Below, in pieces: positions 1 to 8,641 of a stretch of 64,000 nucleotides of DNA; position 1 is the first letter of the stretch; each line of letters opens with the position of its first letter. The notes under the pieces were generated by a model. That model did not search any database and was not told the origin of the DNA. It was given only the letters and a program-made list of their open reading frames with translations. The DNA lies in contig NZ_CP020105.1 of the NCBI RefSeq assembly GCF_002067135.1, forward strand, positions 62,001 through 126,000. Direction: 5' to 3'. The translations under genes were made by a program, and so were the position numbers. Source of the stretch: Spirosoma rigui. GTDB taxonomy: Bacteria > Bacteroidota > Bacteroidia > Cytophagales > Spirosomataceae.

Positions 1-80
1 AAAGCGATCAGACTAAGCAAGCCAAAAAGCCCTACGACAGCGAACAGCCATTTTCTGGCTGATTTAAAGGTAGAAAACAT
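1..80 (-). CDS. ftsQ: Cell division protein FtsQ, N-terminal fragment (runs off the window)
   Basis: The reading frame starts at an ATG at 80 and runs off the left edge. The visible residues are a short basic cytoplasmic stretch (MFSTFKSARKW) followed by a hydrophobic segment that would be a single membrane helix. That is the usual start of the bitopic divisome protein FtsQ. It lies 37 bases downstream of murC, the place ftsQ holds in Bacteroidota dcw clusters. The name rests on position and membrane topology, because no POTRA or beta domain is in view. Confidence 0.7.
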   Translation of the reverse strand, partial: MFSTFKSARKWLFAVVGLFGLLSLIA

Positions 81-117
81 CTGTAAATAAGCTAAGTGAA
101 GATACAGATATTCTTAT

Positions 118-1503
118 CTATTGGTCTTCCAATATGCTTTTTAATGACGGCAGCATCTGATCGATGTCACCGGCACCAATAGTTACGAGCAAAGAAGGCT
201 TCATTTCACGGACAACGCCCGGCAATTCAGCTTTGTTACACTGTTTCCTGGTTTTCGATTGAACATTACGCAGAATCAGGTCCGAAGTCACACCTTCGAT
301 CGGTAATTCCCGCGCCGGATAGATGTCCAGCAACAGCACGTGGTCAGCAATGGAAAGACTCTCGGCGAAGCCATCGGCAAAATCGCGCGTCCGGCTGAAG
401 AGGTGAGGCTGAAAAATCGCCGTCAGCTCCCGGTCCGGATACAGCGCTTTTACCGACGACAGAAACGCCATCACTTCGGCCGGGTGATGGGCGTAGTCGT
501 CGATCAGCACTGCTTTATCCGTTTTGAGAACGTACTCGAAACGCCGGCGTACCCCCCGATAATTGTTCAATGCTAACCGGATTGCCTCGGCCGGCACGCC
601 TAATTCGAGCGCTACGGCTCCTGCGGCAACGGCGTTCTCCACATTATGGAATCCAGGTACAGTGAGTTTGACATCAGCAATGATACCTGCTTTATGCACC
701 AGGTCGAAAACAAACGAAGCGTCTTTGATGCGGAGGTTGCTGCTGTGATAATCGCCTTCCTCCAGTGCATACTCCCGAACGTCGGCTTTCGTGTGCTCGG
801 CCAGCGACAAGCCTTTTTTCATGAACAGCACCCCACCGGGGGTTATCTGGCTCACAAATTTACTGAACGACTCCAGCACCGCATCATGAGCACCGTAAAT
901 ATCGAGGTGGTCGGCATCGGTGGAGGTAACAACGGCAAGTTGGGGAAACAGCGTCAGAAACGAGCGGTCAAACTCGTCTGCTTCAACCACACAAACCACC
1001 GATTTCAGATCGTCGGACGGTTCGTTGAGTAGAAAGTTGGTCCCGTAATTATTGGTAATTCCGCCGAGAAATGCGGCACAGTTTACACCCGCATGACGCA
1101 GGATATGCGCGACCATCGATGAAGTCGTCGTTTTGCCGTGGGTACCGGCAATAGCTACTGTTTTCATCTGGCCCGCCAGCAGACCCAGCACCTGCGACCG
1201 TTTCTGCAACACAAATCCCTGCTCGGTCAGGTATATGTACTCCGCGTGGGTTTTCGGTACGGCAGGGGTGTAAATGACGAGCGTCTGGGCCGGGTTTTCC
1301 CGAAAAGGTGCCGGTATCTGGTCTACGTCTTCGGTGAAGTGAATCACCATCCCTTCGGCCTCCAGGGCCTGGGTAAGGGCCGACGGAGTTTTATCGTAAC
1401 CCGCTACGGTATACCCATTTACGCCAAACCAGCGAGCCAGGGCACTCATACCAATGCCACCAATACCCAGAAAATAAATGTACTTGAACTGATCTAATGT
1501 CAT
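118..1503 (-). CDS. murC: UDP-N-acetylmuramate--L-alanine ligase MurC
   Basis: Cytoplasmic ATP-dependent ligase that adds L-alanine to UDP-MurNAc, the first step of the peptide stem of peptidoglycan. At 461 residues it has family length. The N-terminal nucleotide-sugar domain shows FLGIGGIGMSALA (11-23), and the P-loop GTHGKTTT is at 120-127. A longer frame opens at 1539, but its extra residues are unlike the family. The ATG at 1503 places the conserved YIYFLGIGG at the expected distance from the N-terminus. It lies between murG and ftsQ and is probably co-transcribed with them. Confidence 0.95.
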   Translation of the reverse strand: MTLDQFKYIYFLGIGGIGMSALARWFGVNGYTVAGYDKTPSALTQALEAEGMVIHFTEDVDQIPAPFRENPAQTLVIYTPAVPKTHAEYIYLTEQGFVLQKRSQVLGLLAGQMKTVAIAGTHGKTTTSSMVAHILRHAGVNCAAFLGGITNNYGTNFLLNEPSDDLKSVVCVVEADEFDRSFLTLFPQLAVVTSTDADHLDIYGAHDAVLESFSKFVSQITPGGVLFMKKGLSLAEHTKADVREYALEEGDYHSSNLRIKDASFVFDLVHKAGIIADVKLTVPGFHNVENAVAAGAVALELGVPAEAIRLALNNYRGVRRRFEYVLKTDKAVLIDDYAHHPAEVMAFLSSVKALYPDRELTAIFQPHLFSRTRDFADGFAESLSIADHVLLLDIYPARELPIEGVTSDLILRNVQSKTRKQCNKAELPGVVREMKPSLLVTIGAGDIDQMLPSLKSILEDQ

Positions 1504-1565
1504 AAATGAATGGAGAAAAGGGAGAACGGAGGAGTGCAAAAAAGAATTACGGTGCTCTGTACTCC

Positions 1566-2663
1566 TTACAGTGTTAGTTTAATTACTTCCTGTGCAATGT
1601 CGCGGGCGGCATTCGGTTTGGCGAACAGTTTGATGGCGCGGCTCAGCTCTTGGCGTTGCGGTGCATTACCGAGCAGATCGAGGGCCGCCGTTACCAGGTC
1701 GGTTCGTGCGTTACGGTCATTGACGAGCAGGGCCGCATTCCGATCAACCAGCGCCATGGCGTTCTTGGTCTGGTGATCCTCGGCCGCCATGGGAAACGGA
1801 ACCAGAATGGCGGGCCGTCCTACCAGGCACAACTCCGACACCGACAGGGCGCCCGCCCGCGACACTACCGCGTCGGCAACGCCATAGGCTTTGTCCATGT
1901 CGTAGATAAAATCGTAGGCTTTTATCAGCGGAGAGCCGACCGCCGATACGGCCACCCGCGCCCGATCGATGAACGCCGGACCCGTTTGCCAAATAACCTG
2001 CACACCGGCATCGACGTAGCGACTTAACCCTGCTTCCATGCTTTCATTCAGGGTCCGGGCTCCCTGGCTACCACCAATTACCAGCAAAGTTGGGCGGCTG
2101 GGATCGAGCCCGAAAAACACCCGTCCGGCGTCTACCTGCTGGTCGGCAAACTGAATATCGCTACGAACGGGGTTGCCGGTCATGATAATCTTGCCGGCCG
2201 GGAAAAACGCGTCCATGCCGGGATAAGCCACACAGATCCGCTTCGCCCAGCGGGCCAGCGCCTTGTTTGTTACGCCCGCATACGAATTCTGCTCCTGTAT
2301 GAGCGTGGGAATACCCAGCAGGGACGCAGCTAGCAGCACGGGGCCACTGGCGTAGCCACCCACGCCAATAGCTGCGTCGGGCTTAAAATCACGGACAACA
2401 TCGCGGGCTTTCAGCAGGCTCCGGCCCAGCTTGAACGGAAAAGCCAGGTTAGACAGCGCCAGGTCGCGTTTGATACCCACCACCGGCAGGCCTACGATCT
2501 GGTAGCCCGCCCGTGGTACCTTCTCCATCTCCATTTTGCCTTCGGCACCAACGAACAGAATTTCGGTCGCCGGGTCCAGCGCCTTCAGTTCGTTGGCAAT
2601 GGCAATGGCCGGGTAGATGTGGCCACCGGTTCCGCCCCCGCTGATAATATATCGGTTTGGCAT
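1566..2663 (-). CDS. murG: UDP-N-acetylglucosamine--lipid I transferase MurG
   Basis: Membrane-associated GT28 glycosyltransferase that moves GlcNAc from UDP-GlcNAc onto lipid I to make lipid II. The 365-residue protein starts with the diagnostic glycine-rich loop GGGTGGH (9-15). The C-terminal domain has IGGSQGART and the donor-binding EDHQTKNA motif, both typical of MurG. It follows ftsW by 71 bases and precedes murC by 62 bases on the same strand, so it belongs to the murD-ftsW-murG-murC-ftsQ run. Confidence 0.96.
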   Translation of the reverse strand: MPNRYIISGGGTGGHIYPAIAIANELKALDPATEILFVGAEGKMEMEKVPRAGYQIVGLPVVGIKRDLALSNLAFPFKLGRSLLKARDVVRDFKPDAAIGVGGYASGPVLLAASLLGIPTLIQEQNSYAGVTNKALARWAKRICVAYPGMDAFFPAGKIIMTGNPVRSDIQFADQQVDAGRVFFGLDPSRPTLLVIGGSQGARTLNESMEAGLSRYVDAGVQVIWQTGPAFIDRARVAVSAVGSPLIKAYDFIYDMDKAYGVADAVVSRAGALSVSELCLVGRPAILVPFPMAAEDHQTKNAMALVDRNAALLVNDRNARTDLVTAALDLLGNAPQRQELSRAIKLFAKPNAARDIAQEVIKLTL

Positions 2664-2734
2664 GTACTAAACTATTGACTGTCGCGGGGGCTTATTCAGC
2701 AGCCGAAGCTGCGGCCACCGCCAACATTGGTGCA

Positions 2735-3855
2735 CTAAATTTTACTCTCGTCTACTTCATCGCGACTCACACTGAGTACAATGCCGATGGCAATACCGGT
2801 GAAGATAAGCGACGTCCCCCCCATACTCAGCAGCGGCAGCGGTTGGCCCGTTACCGGTGCCAGACCAATGGCTACGCAGATGCTGGCGAAAGCCTGAAAG
2901 ACGATACTGAACGTTAACCCCGCCGAGAGCAGCCCGCCAAACGGTCGGGTTGCTTTCTGAAGCGTTTTCATTCCGCGCCACAAAAATAGAATGTACGCCA
3001 GCAAGACCGGAATTCCTCCGAATAGCAGGCCGTATTCTTCCACGATAATGGCATAAATAAAATCGGAAAACGGGTTTGGCAGGGTATTGCGCTGGTGGCT
3101 GTTACCCGGCCCCTGCCCCTGTAACCCACCATTGGCCAGCGCAATGTAGGATTGCTCCACCTGGTACACAATCGTGTCAGAATCCATGAAACTCTTCATC
3201 CGGTTGGTAGCCGTACCAAAGCGCTGCCCCACCATCAGGGCCATCCCCCGAATAGAATACACACCCCGATCATGTAGGCCAAGTATCGAACCGGCACCCG
3301 GCCAATGTACATCAGCAGAAAGCAGGTAGCCGCCAGCAGCAACGCCGTGGATGTATTGGAGAGAATAATGAGCGAGCAGATGATCCCGATCCAGAGAATC
3401 AGGTTGAAAAGCACACTGGGGTCGCTCATGAACCGCTGCCGCTTGGCTAACATAGCGGCCAGGTTAGAGATCAGCGCCAGTTTAGCCAAATCGGACGGCT
3501 GAAAAGTCTGGTTGATGATGGGGATGGTTACCCAGCGCGATGCATCGTTCAGATTCGTTCCTTTGAAGAAGGCCCAAAGCAGCAGCGGGATGGATAGCCA
3601 CAAGCCAAACTTCGACAGGCGGGCGTAGTAAACGTAGTTGATTCGATGCGCAAAATAGGTGCAGGCTAACCCCAGCAGCAGCAGAGAGCCGTGCTTGAAC
3701 AAAAAGGCTTCGGTGTTCCCGTCGAGTTCACGAAACGCTTTGGTGCCTACCGCACTATATACGACCAGTACGCTCATTATGGACAGGTACAGCACGATCC
3801 ACCAAATCTGGCGGTCACCTTTCAAATGTGTTTGAATCCAGTCGCGGAGGAACAT
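2735..3855 (-). CDS. ftsW: FtsW, SEDS peptidoglycan polymerase (frame broken at about 3245)
   Basis: Septal SEDS-family glycan polymerase with about ten membrane helices. The coding region is in two frames. Residues 1-206 run from the ATG at 3855 and stop after ILFGGWP. The rest resumes in another frame at MALMVGQRF and ends at 2735. The second part holds the conserved FtsW loop (GPGNSHQRN, LP, DFIYAIIVEEYG). The break sits on a run of five Cs (plus strand, 3245-3249). One more base would restore a single 373-residue protein, normal for FtsW. Because the gene should be essential, a one-base sequence error is the simplest reading. A true frameshift cannot be excluded from the sequence alone. 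Confidence 0.9.
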
Positions 3856-3907
3856 GTTTTTTTAATGTAAGATGTAGGATGTATGACGCAGGATGTAAGA
3901 AGAGGAC

Positions 3908-3945
3908 TGTAGAGTATAGACAGATTTGCTGGTATATACTCTACA
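3908..3945. repeat. Inverted repeat between murD and ftsW
   Basis: Perfect 11-base inverted repeat (TGTAGAGTATA at 3908-3918, TATACTCTACA at 3935-3945) with a 16-base loop in the murD-ftsW gap. The flanks hold several GATGTA-like words (about 3866-3898) and their complements (3944-3960), so the whole gap is loosely palindromic. There is no clear U-run, so it may be an mRNA structure or an intergenic repeat rather than a terminator. Confidence 0.5.
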
Positions 3946-3952
3946 TCATACA

Positions 3953-5305
3953 TCAATCTTCATGCATCAATTTCTTGACGGCTGCCTTGAACTGATCACC
4001 CCGGTCCTGATAGTTTTTAAACAGGTCGAAACTCGCGCAGGCCGGCGACAAAAGAACTACGTCGCCCGGCGCGGCCGATTCGAGCCCCATCGTTACGGCT
4101 TCCTGAACAGACTGGGTTTCGACAACCCCCGGCACCGTACTGGCGAAGTAATCCACTAATTTATGGTTATCTACCCCCAGACAAATCAACTTCTTTACTT
4201 TCTGGCGTACCAGTGCGTCGATCTGGTCGTAATCATTTCCTTTATCCAGCCCCCCCGCAATCCAGATAACGGGCGAATCCATGCTCGACAGGGCGTAGAA
4301 TACGGAATCGACATTGGTGGCTTTAGAATCGTTAATGAACTGCACCCTATTCAGCGTACCAGCGGGTTCGAGCCGGTGTGCTGCGTTCTCGAAGGTTTTC
4401 AACCCGTGGGCAATGGCCTCATTCGATACGCCAACCGACTGGGCAGCCAGCACAGCCGCCAGCATATTGATCGCGTTATGGGGTCCCCGCAGGGTTGTTT
4501 CAGCCTGTGAAATGATGAATTCCGCATCCCGATTTGTGGCGTGCAGTTGCCCATTAGCCAGGTAACCGCCTTCCGAAACCGTCGTATCGAGCGAAATAGG
4601 CAATGCATGCGCCCCCACAGTTCGCTTCAACAATTCGGCCACGATCGGTTGGCTTTCGGCGAAATAGATAAAATCATCGGCCGGGCGGGCCTGCTGCAGA
4701 ATCCTGAATTTAGAGTCTACATAATTCTGAAAGCTGTACCCGTAGCGGTCCAGGTGATCGGGCGTGATGTTGAGCAGCACCATCACATCGAGGTGCGTTT
4801 CGTACATATCATCGAGCTGAAAGCTGCTGAGTTCAAGCGCAAAATAATCGAACTGATCGTCGATGACCTGTGCGGCAAAACTGTCGCCCACGTTACCGGC
4901 CAGGCCAACGGACAGACCCGCGGTTTTGAGGAGGTGATAGGTCAACAACGTGGTGGTTGTCTTGCCGTTACTACCGGTTATACCGATGAGTTTAGCCCGG
5001 GTATAACGGGCCGCAAATTCAATTTCCGAGATCACGGGAGTACCCTGCGCCCGGAGCTTTTGAACCAGGGGTACCGTTCCGGGAATACCCGGACTTTTGA
5101 TCACTTCGGCTGCGTCGAGAATACGTTCTTCGGTGTGTTGCTGTTCTTCAAAGGCGATACCCGCCGTTTGTAAGGTATGCCGGTAGGACTCGGTCAATAC
5201 GCCCTTATCGGACAAAAAAACGTCGAAGCCTTTGGCCTTCGCCAGCAGAGCTGCCCCAACGCCACTCTCGCCCCCACCCAGAATTACTATTTTCGATGCT
5301 GCCAT
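3953..5305 (-). CDS. murD: UDP-N-acetylmuramoylalanine--D-glutamate ligase MurD
   Basis: Cytoplasmic ATP-dependent ligase that adds D-glutamate to UDP-MurNAc-L-Ala. The 450-residue protein has an N-terminal Rossmann-like domain (VILGGGESGVG, 7-17), the P-loop GSNGKTTT at 111-118, and the central-domain sequences NITPDHLDRYG and NDSKATN typical of MurD. It is first in the present minus-strand run murD-ftsW-murG-murC-ftsQ. In many relatives mraY lies directly upstream, but here mraY is about 7 kb away. Confidence 0.96.
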   Translation of the reverse strand: MAASKIVILGGGESGVGAALLAKAKGFDVFLSDKGVLTESYRHTLQTAGIAFEEQQHTEERILDAAEVIKSPGIPGTVPLVQKLRAQGTPVISEIEFAARYTRAKLIGITGSNGKTTTTLLTYHLLKTAGLSVGLAGNVGDSFAAQVIDDQFDYFALELSSFQLDDMYETHLDVMVLLNITPDHLDRYGYSFQNYVDSKFRILQQARPADDFIYFAESQPIVAELLKRTVGAHALPISLDTTVSEGGYLANGQLHATNRDAEFIISQAETTLRGPHNAINMLAAVLAAQSVGVSNEAIAHGLKTFENAAHRLEPAGTLNRVQFINDSKATNVDSVFYALSSMDSPVIWIAGGLDKGNDYDQIDALVRQKVKKLICLGVDNHKLVDYFASTVPGVVETQSVQEAVTMGLESAAPGDVVLLSPACASFDLFKNYQDRGDQFKAAVKKLMHED

Positions 5306-5345
5306 AATGAACCGGTAATAGAGACAAAATAACGCATAAATGAAG

Positions 5346-5370
5346 AAGCCCCGACCACAGGCCGGGGCTT
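5346..5370 (-). terminator. Hairpin between mscL and murD
   Basis: AAGCCCCG (5346-5353) pairs with CGGGGCTT (5363-5370) around a 9-base loop. It lies just downstream of mscL and upstream of murD, so it probably ends the mscL transcript. The minus-strand tail is only moderately T-rich. Confidence 0.55.
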
Positions 5371-5396
5371 TTATCTCAACTTTCCTAAATAGGGGT

Positions 5397-5729
5397 TTAT
5401 GCAGTGGCAGCAGCCAGTTTAGCTATGCGGGACTTGTTGGCCGCTTTTACCAGCATAAAAATCACGAAAGCAACGATCAGAAACTGAATGATATTATTGA
5501 GGAAGTTACCATACCGAATGGCGACTTCCGGTGCCGTACCAACTGCCTCGCGAAGTACTACTTTTAGCTGCGTCAGGTCGACGCCACCCATGACCAATCC
5601 AATGATCGGGTTTAAAATATCTTCGACCAGTGAGTTCACAATTTTTGTGAATGCTGCTCCGATGATAATACCCACGGCCAGGTCTAATACATTTCCCTGG
5701 GCAATGAACGCTTTGAACTCGCTTAGCAT
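5397..5729 (-). CDS. mscL: Large-conductance mechanosensitive channel MscL
   Basis: Inner-membrane channel that opens under high membrane tension to release solutes on osmotic downshock. The 110-residue protein is slightly short for the family. It has the amphipathic N-terminal helix (MLSEFKAFIAQGNVLDLAVG), a first helix with the pore-lining GIIIGAAFTKIV pattern, and a second helix (IIQFLIVAFVIFMLV) ending in a short basic tail. It stands alone between murD and the DUF3078 gene. Confidence 0.93.
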   Translation of the reverse strand: MLSEFKAFIAQGNVLDLAVGIIIGAAFTKIVNSLVEDILNPIIGLVMGGVDLTQLKVVLREAVGTAPEVAIRYGNFLNNIIQFLIVAFVIFMLVKAANKSRIAKLAAATA

Positions 5730-5846
5730 AGTGAGAATGAGATAAGGTTAAGTTACAAGAATAAACTGGGTAAGAACGGTAATATAGCCAGACGGATGGG
5801 TTGGAATCTGGTCACTCTCTTTATCGCCGACAGGTCATTTTTTTTA

Positions 5847-6797
5847 TTATTTCTTACGGAACGTACTGACACTATAGACGAGACCGATGGCCAGCGTTTG
5901 CTGCAGCTGCCAGGCGTCAATGAAATCCTTGTCAAAGAGTGCAATGATCCCCAATGTCGTGCTCAGATATCGGTTCACCTTAGCCGTCATGATCAAGTCA
6001 ATGCGATGATCAATCGCATTCAGGGTCTGGTAGTTTGCGTACATCAAGTATTTGGCGTTGATACTCACGTTTTCGCTTAGGTTACGCGTCAGGGCAGCCT
6101 GCAACTGAAACGCCAGCCACTCTGTCCGGACACGCTTACCGGGTTCTACTCCGTAGGCTACGGCATTGGGATTGCGAACCGGAATACCTGCTGCCGTTTC
6201 ACTAAACCGAACGCTCTGGTCGCTTAGGAACGTAAGACGGGGCGCAAAGGGGCTGACCCGGACCGCAAACCAGTCGGTGGGTTTATAGGCTAGTCCCCAG
6301 GCCAGCGTTAGTTGACCCGGTGCCAGAAAATTAGATACCTTAAATCTACTTTCACCTGGTCCGAGACCGGTATAGCGGTAACCGGCAGCAAAAAAGGAAC
6401 TGAACGTACCGGACGCAAACAGATCAAACTTGGGGCTGACTTTATACCCCGCTACCGAGTTCAGCAGAATCTGATCAGCCGCCTTGCGGGTCGTACCGCC
6501 TTGGGTAACAAAACCCAGTTGCAGATCGGCGGTGTTGTCCCATGACCACTTTTCCTTCTCATACAACGCCCGTGCTGCCACAACAGCCCCCAGCGCAATC
6601 GAGTTTACCCCTCCGCCCGTCCAGTTACTGAAGGAAGCCTGGTTGAAGTTGACGCCCCCGCTAAAAGACCGTTGCCAGTAGGACGTATCAGGCTTAACGG
6701 AAACGGTATCTTTGAAGTTGGTAACGACTGTTGAGTCCTGAGCCAGCAGGCAGCCTACCCGGATCAAGCAAAACAGGAAGAATAAAGTTTTTTTCAT
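5847..6797 (-). CDS. DUF3078 outer-membrane beta-barrel protein
   Basis: A 316-residue protein of unknown function found widely in Bacteroidota. It starts with a signal peptide (MKKTLFFLFCLIRVGCLLAQ, cleavage likely after AQ). The mature part is rich in alternating aromatic and polar residues, with a conserved-looking N-terminal block WQRSFSGGVNFNQASFSNW followed by GGGVNS, typical of DUF3078. It ends in an aromatic-containing strand (IGLVYSVSTFRKK), as expected for an outer-membrane barrel. It is flanked by the two mechanosensitive-channel genes, but no functional link is evident. Confidence 0.8.
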   Translation of the reverse strand: MKKTLFFLFCLIRVGCLLAQDSTVVTNFKDTVSVKPDTSYWQRSFSGGVNFNQASFSNWTGGGVNSIALGAVVAARALYEKEKWSWDNTADLQLGFVTQGGTTRKAADQILLNSVAGYKVSPKFDLFASGTFSSFFAAGYRYTGLGPGESRFKVSNFLAPGQLTLAWGLAYKPTDWFAVRVSPFAPRLTFLSDQSVRFSETAAGIPVRNPNAVAYGVEPGKRVRTEWLAFQLQAALTRNLSENVSINAKYLMYANYQTLNAIDHRIDLIMTAKVNRYLSTTLGIIALFDKDFIDAWQLQQTLAIGLVYSVSTFRKK

Positions 6798-6851
6798 AGT
6801 CCTTGTTACCTACGGTAGCACAAAACAATTAATACACTAACTATAAACAAG

Positions 6852-7679
6852 TTAACTGAAAATTTCTACCTTCTTCGTCTGTAGAGACTGTAGCGGAAAT
6901 ACAGTTGTTGTCTCGCCCGTTTGTAGAGTCAGTGTCGTGGTATCAATAGCCAGAATAGCCCCCTTTACACCGTCGATTTGAATGGTCTGTCCCATTTTGT
7001 ATTTGTTCTTGGAGTAGAACGAAGACAGAATGTTAGCCATCACATCCCGCGATGCAATGCCGTAGCCTACGGCAAAAGCAAAGATGATCCCGCCAATGAT
7101 CAGGTTAAAACTGGATTCGAGCAGTTCGGTATTGATACCGGCCTGAGCCAGCGCGCTGATTATGGTGACGACCAGAAAGAACGTAAACACGATCGTTCCC
7201 AGCAGCCGCCCCGACGCAATGTTGAACGATTCGCACACGCTGACAACACCGGCTCGCAGGGCATCGGCCAGCAGCACACCAACCTGCAACATGATGGCAG
7301 CGGCAATGAGCTTGGGAATGAAGTTGACCAGTGAGGATACCATTTCGGTGATCGCATCCACACCCAATGTTTCGGTAGCAGCCGTAATGAAAACCAGCAG
7401 AATAAAGTAGTAGAGTACTTTAGAGACGATGTGGCTCAGCTTTATTTCCGTTTTCAGCTGCTTGATGATGCTCACTTCGTTAAGCCGGTCGCCAATTTTA
7501 TCAAACCCAACGCGTTCCAGCACGCGCCGGAGGATCAGGGCTGTAATGCGGGCTACGGCAATGCCAATCAGTAAAATGACCAGGCCGCCCAACAAACGGG
7601 GAACGAACCCGATAAACTGGTCGATAAGTGTTTGAAATGTGTTGCGTAGAATTTCGGCCAGATTTGGAAGTTGTTTCAT
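6852..7679 (-). CDS. Small-conductance mechanosensitive channel-like protein with conserved TM-helix repeats
   Basis: A 275-residue inner-membrane protein with about five hydrophobic helices. The first carries PRLLGGLVILLIGIAVARI, the conserved TM-helix repeat of MscS-like proteins, and a second such repeat begins near IPKLIAAAIML. The last helix (IIFAFAVGYGIASRDVMANIL) resembles the MscS pore helix. It is followed by a short beta domain (IQIDGVKGAILAIDTTTLTL) ending in TTVFPLQSL. The long MscS C-terminal cage is absent. Its start overlaps the stop of the 66-residue gene upstream by four bases (ATGA), so it is translated with that gene and probably expressed with the ECF sigma factor. Confidence 0.85.
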   Translation of the reverse strand: MKQLPNLAEILRNTFQTLIDQFIGFVPRLLGGLVILLIGIAVARITALILRRVLERVGFDKIGDRLNEVSIIKQLKTEIKLSHIVSKVLYYFILLVFITAATETLGVDAITEMVSSLVNFIPKLIAAAIMLQVGVLLADALRAGVVSVCESFNIASGRLLGTIVFTFFLVVTIISALAQAGINTELLESSFNLIIGGIIFAFAVGYGIASRDVMANILSSFYSKNKYKMGQTIQIDGVKGAILAIDTTTLTLQTGETTTVFPLQSLQTKKVEIFS

Positions 7680-7876
7680 ACATCAGAAGTTAAAGGATCC
7701 GGCGCAGATGGGCTGGACAAGGCTAGGGCCATACCAAACAACTCACCAACATACAATCTGACTACGGTCATCGAGTTTCGGATGAAATCAATTTCGGACA
7801 CGATTTCTCCACGCAGACTGGGCGGACATACGTCGCCCGGTTCCATCTGCTTAAATGGGTTAGTAGATTCTTCCAT
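7676..7876 (-). CDS. Small conserved protein between sigma factor and channel
   Basis: A 66-residue protein with no recognised domain. The sequence starts MEESTNPFKQMEPGDVCPP, then a segment predicted to be helical (EIVSEIDFIRNSMTVVRLYVGELFGMALAL). It starts 9 bases after the sigma-factor stop and overlaps the channel start by four bases (7676-7679). That tight coupling is the main reason to call it real. It is too polar overall to be a clear membrane protein. A role in controlling the sigma factor or the channel is possible, but this is inference from position only. Confidence 0.7.
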   Translation of the reverse strand: MEESTNPFKQMEPGDVCPPSLRGEIVSEIDFIRNSMTVVRLYVGELFGMALALSSPSAPDPLTSDV

Positions 7877-7885
7877 GCAATTAAT

Positions 7886-8497
7886 TTAACGAAAGGGCCA
7901 GCGAATAGAGAATACCAATTTTAGTGCCAGCAGTAGCCAGAAAATGGCGCTTTCCAAGTAGTACTTGCGTAACTTTTCGCGGGATCGTTTCAAGCGCATC
8001 TTGACGGCGCTTTCCGTTATTCCGTTCATGTCAGCCAGTTCCCGGATACTCAGCTCATCCTGGTATTTCATCAGGAGCATGATCTGCTCGTTCATGGGCA
8101 TTTTTTCCATAGCCCGCTTGAGTTGCTGGGCTTCCAGTTCCGCCAGCTCGACCAATTCCCGCTCTTCGTCGGCTTTGACGTCCAGCCGATCCCACCCTTC
8201 GTCAATGTAAACCTCCCGGCGCTGCGAAGCAGACCGCAGTTGGTCGGTACAGTGGTTGTAGGTAATGGAATACAGCCAGGTCGAGAACTTGGCCTGCTCT
8301 TTATAGCTGCCCAGTTTCACAACCAGCTTCAGGAAAACATCATGTGCCAGGTCTTCAGCGCGAACAGGATCTTTGCTAAACGACAGACACTTCCGGTATA
8401 CTTTGTCGCAGTACCGGTCGTACAGCTGCTCGAAATAAGCATTCTGCTGTGTGTCGATGTAGAGACGAACTAATTCTTCGTCGGAAAAATGTTTCAT
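7886..8497 (-). CDS. ECF sigma factor with hydrophobic C-terminal tail
   Basis: RNA polymerase sigma-70 factor of the extracytoplasmic-function type, 203 residues. Region 2 (YFEQLYDRYCDKVYRKCLSF, then RAEDLAHDVFLKL and FSTWLYSITYNHCTDQLR) binds core enzyme and the -10 element. Region 4 (LSIRELADMNGITESAVKMRLKRSREKLRKY) is the helix-turn-helix for the -35 element. The last 20 or so residues (AIFWLLLALKLVFSI, then RWPFR) are hydrophobic, unusual for a sigma factor, and could bind membrane. It heads an apparent operon with a small protein and a mechanosensitive channel. No anti-sigma gene is recognisable nearby. Confidence 0.92.
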   Translation of the reverse strand: MKHFSDEELVRLYIDTQQNAYFEQLYDRYCDKVYRKCLSFSKDPVRAEDLAHDVFLKLVVKLGSYKEQAKFSTWLYSITYNHCTDQLRSASQRREVYIDEGWDRLDVKADEERELVELAELEAQQLKRAMEKMPMNEQIMLLMKYQDELSIRELADMNGITESAVKMRLKRSREKLRKYYLESAIFWLLLALKLVFSIRWPFR

Positions 8498-8641
8498 TAA
8501 GTACAGTTACACGGCATGAGACAGAAAAAGGTGCCGAAAGTAACGGTACAAGAGAAAAAAAATTTCTGTCAACAACAGCTAACGCTATAGCCTAAACTGT
8601 ATAGACCTTTATGTCAAAAGGTTACTAAAATGCCGACCAAA

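Noticed and set aside
5753..5944. Minus-strand 63-codon frame near the end of the DUF3078 gene
   Set aside because: It overlaps the C-terminus of the DUF3078 gene in another frame, with no domain and unlikely composition.
7671..7889. Plus-strand 72-codon frame opposite the small gene after the sigma factor
   Set aside because: The minus-strand frame there is coupled to both neighbours by short spacing and an ATGA overlap, so it is the better call.
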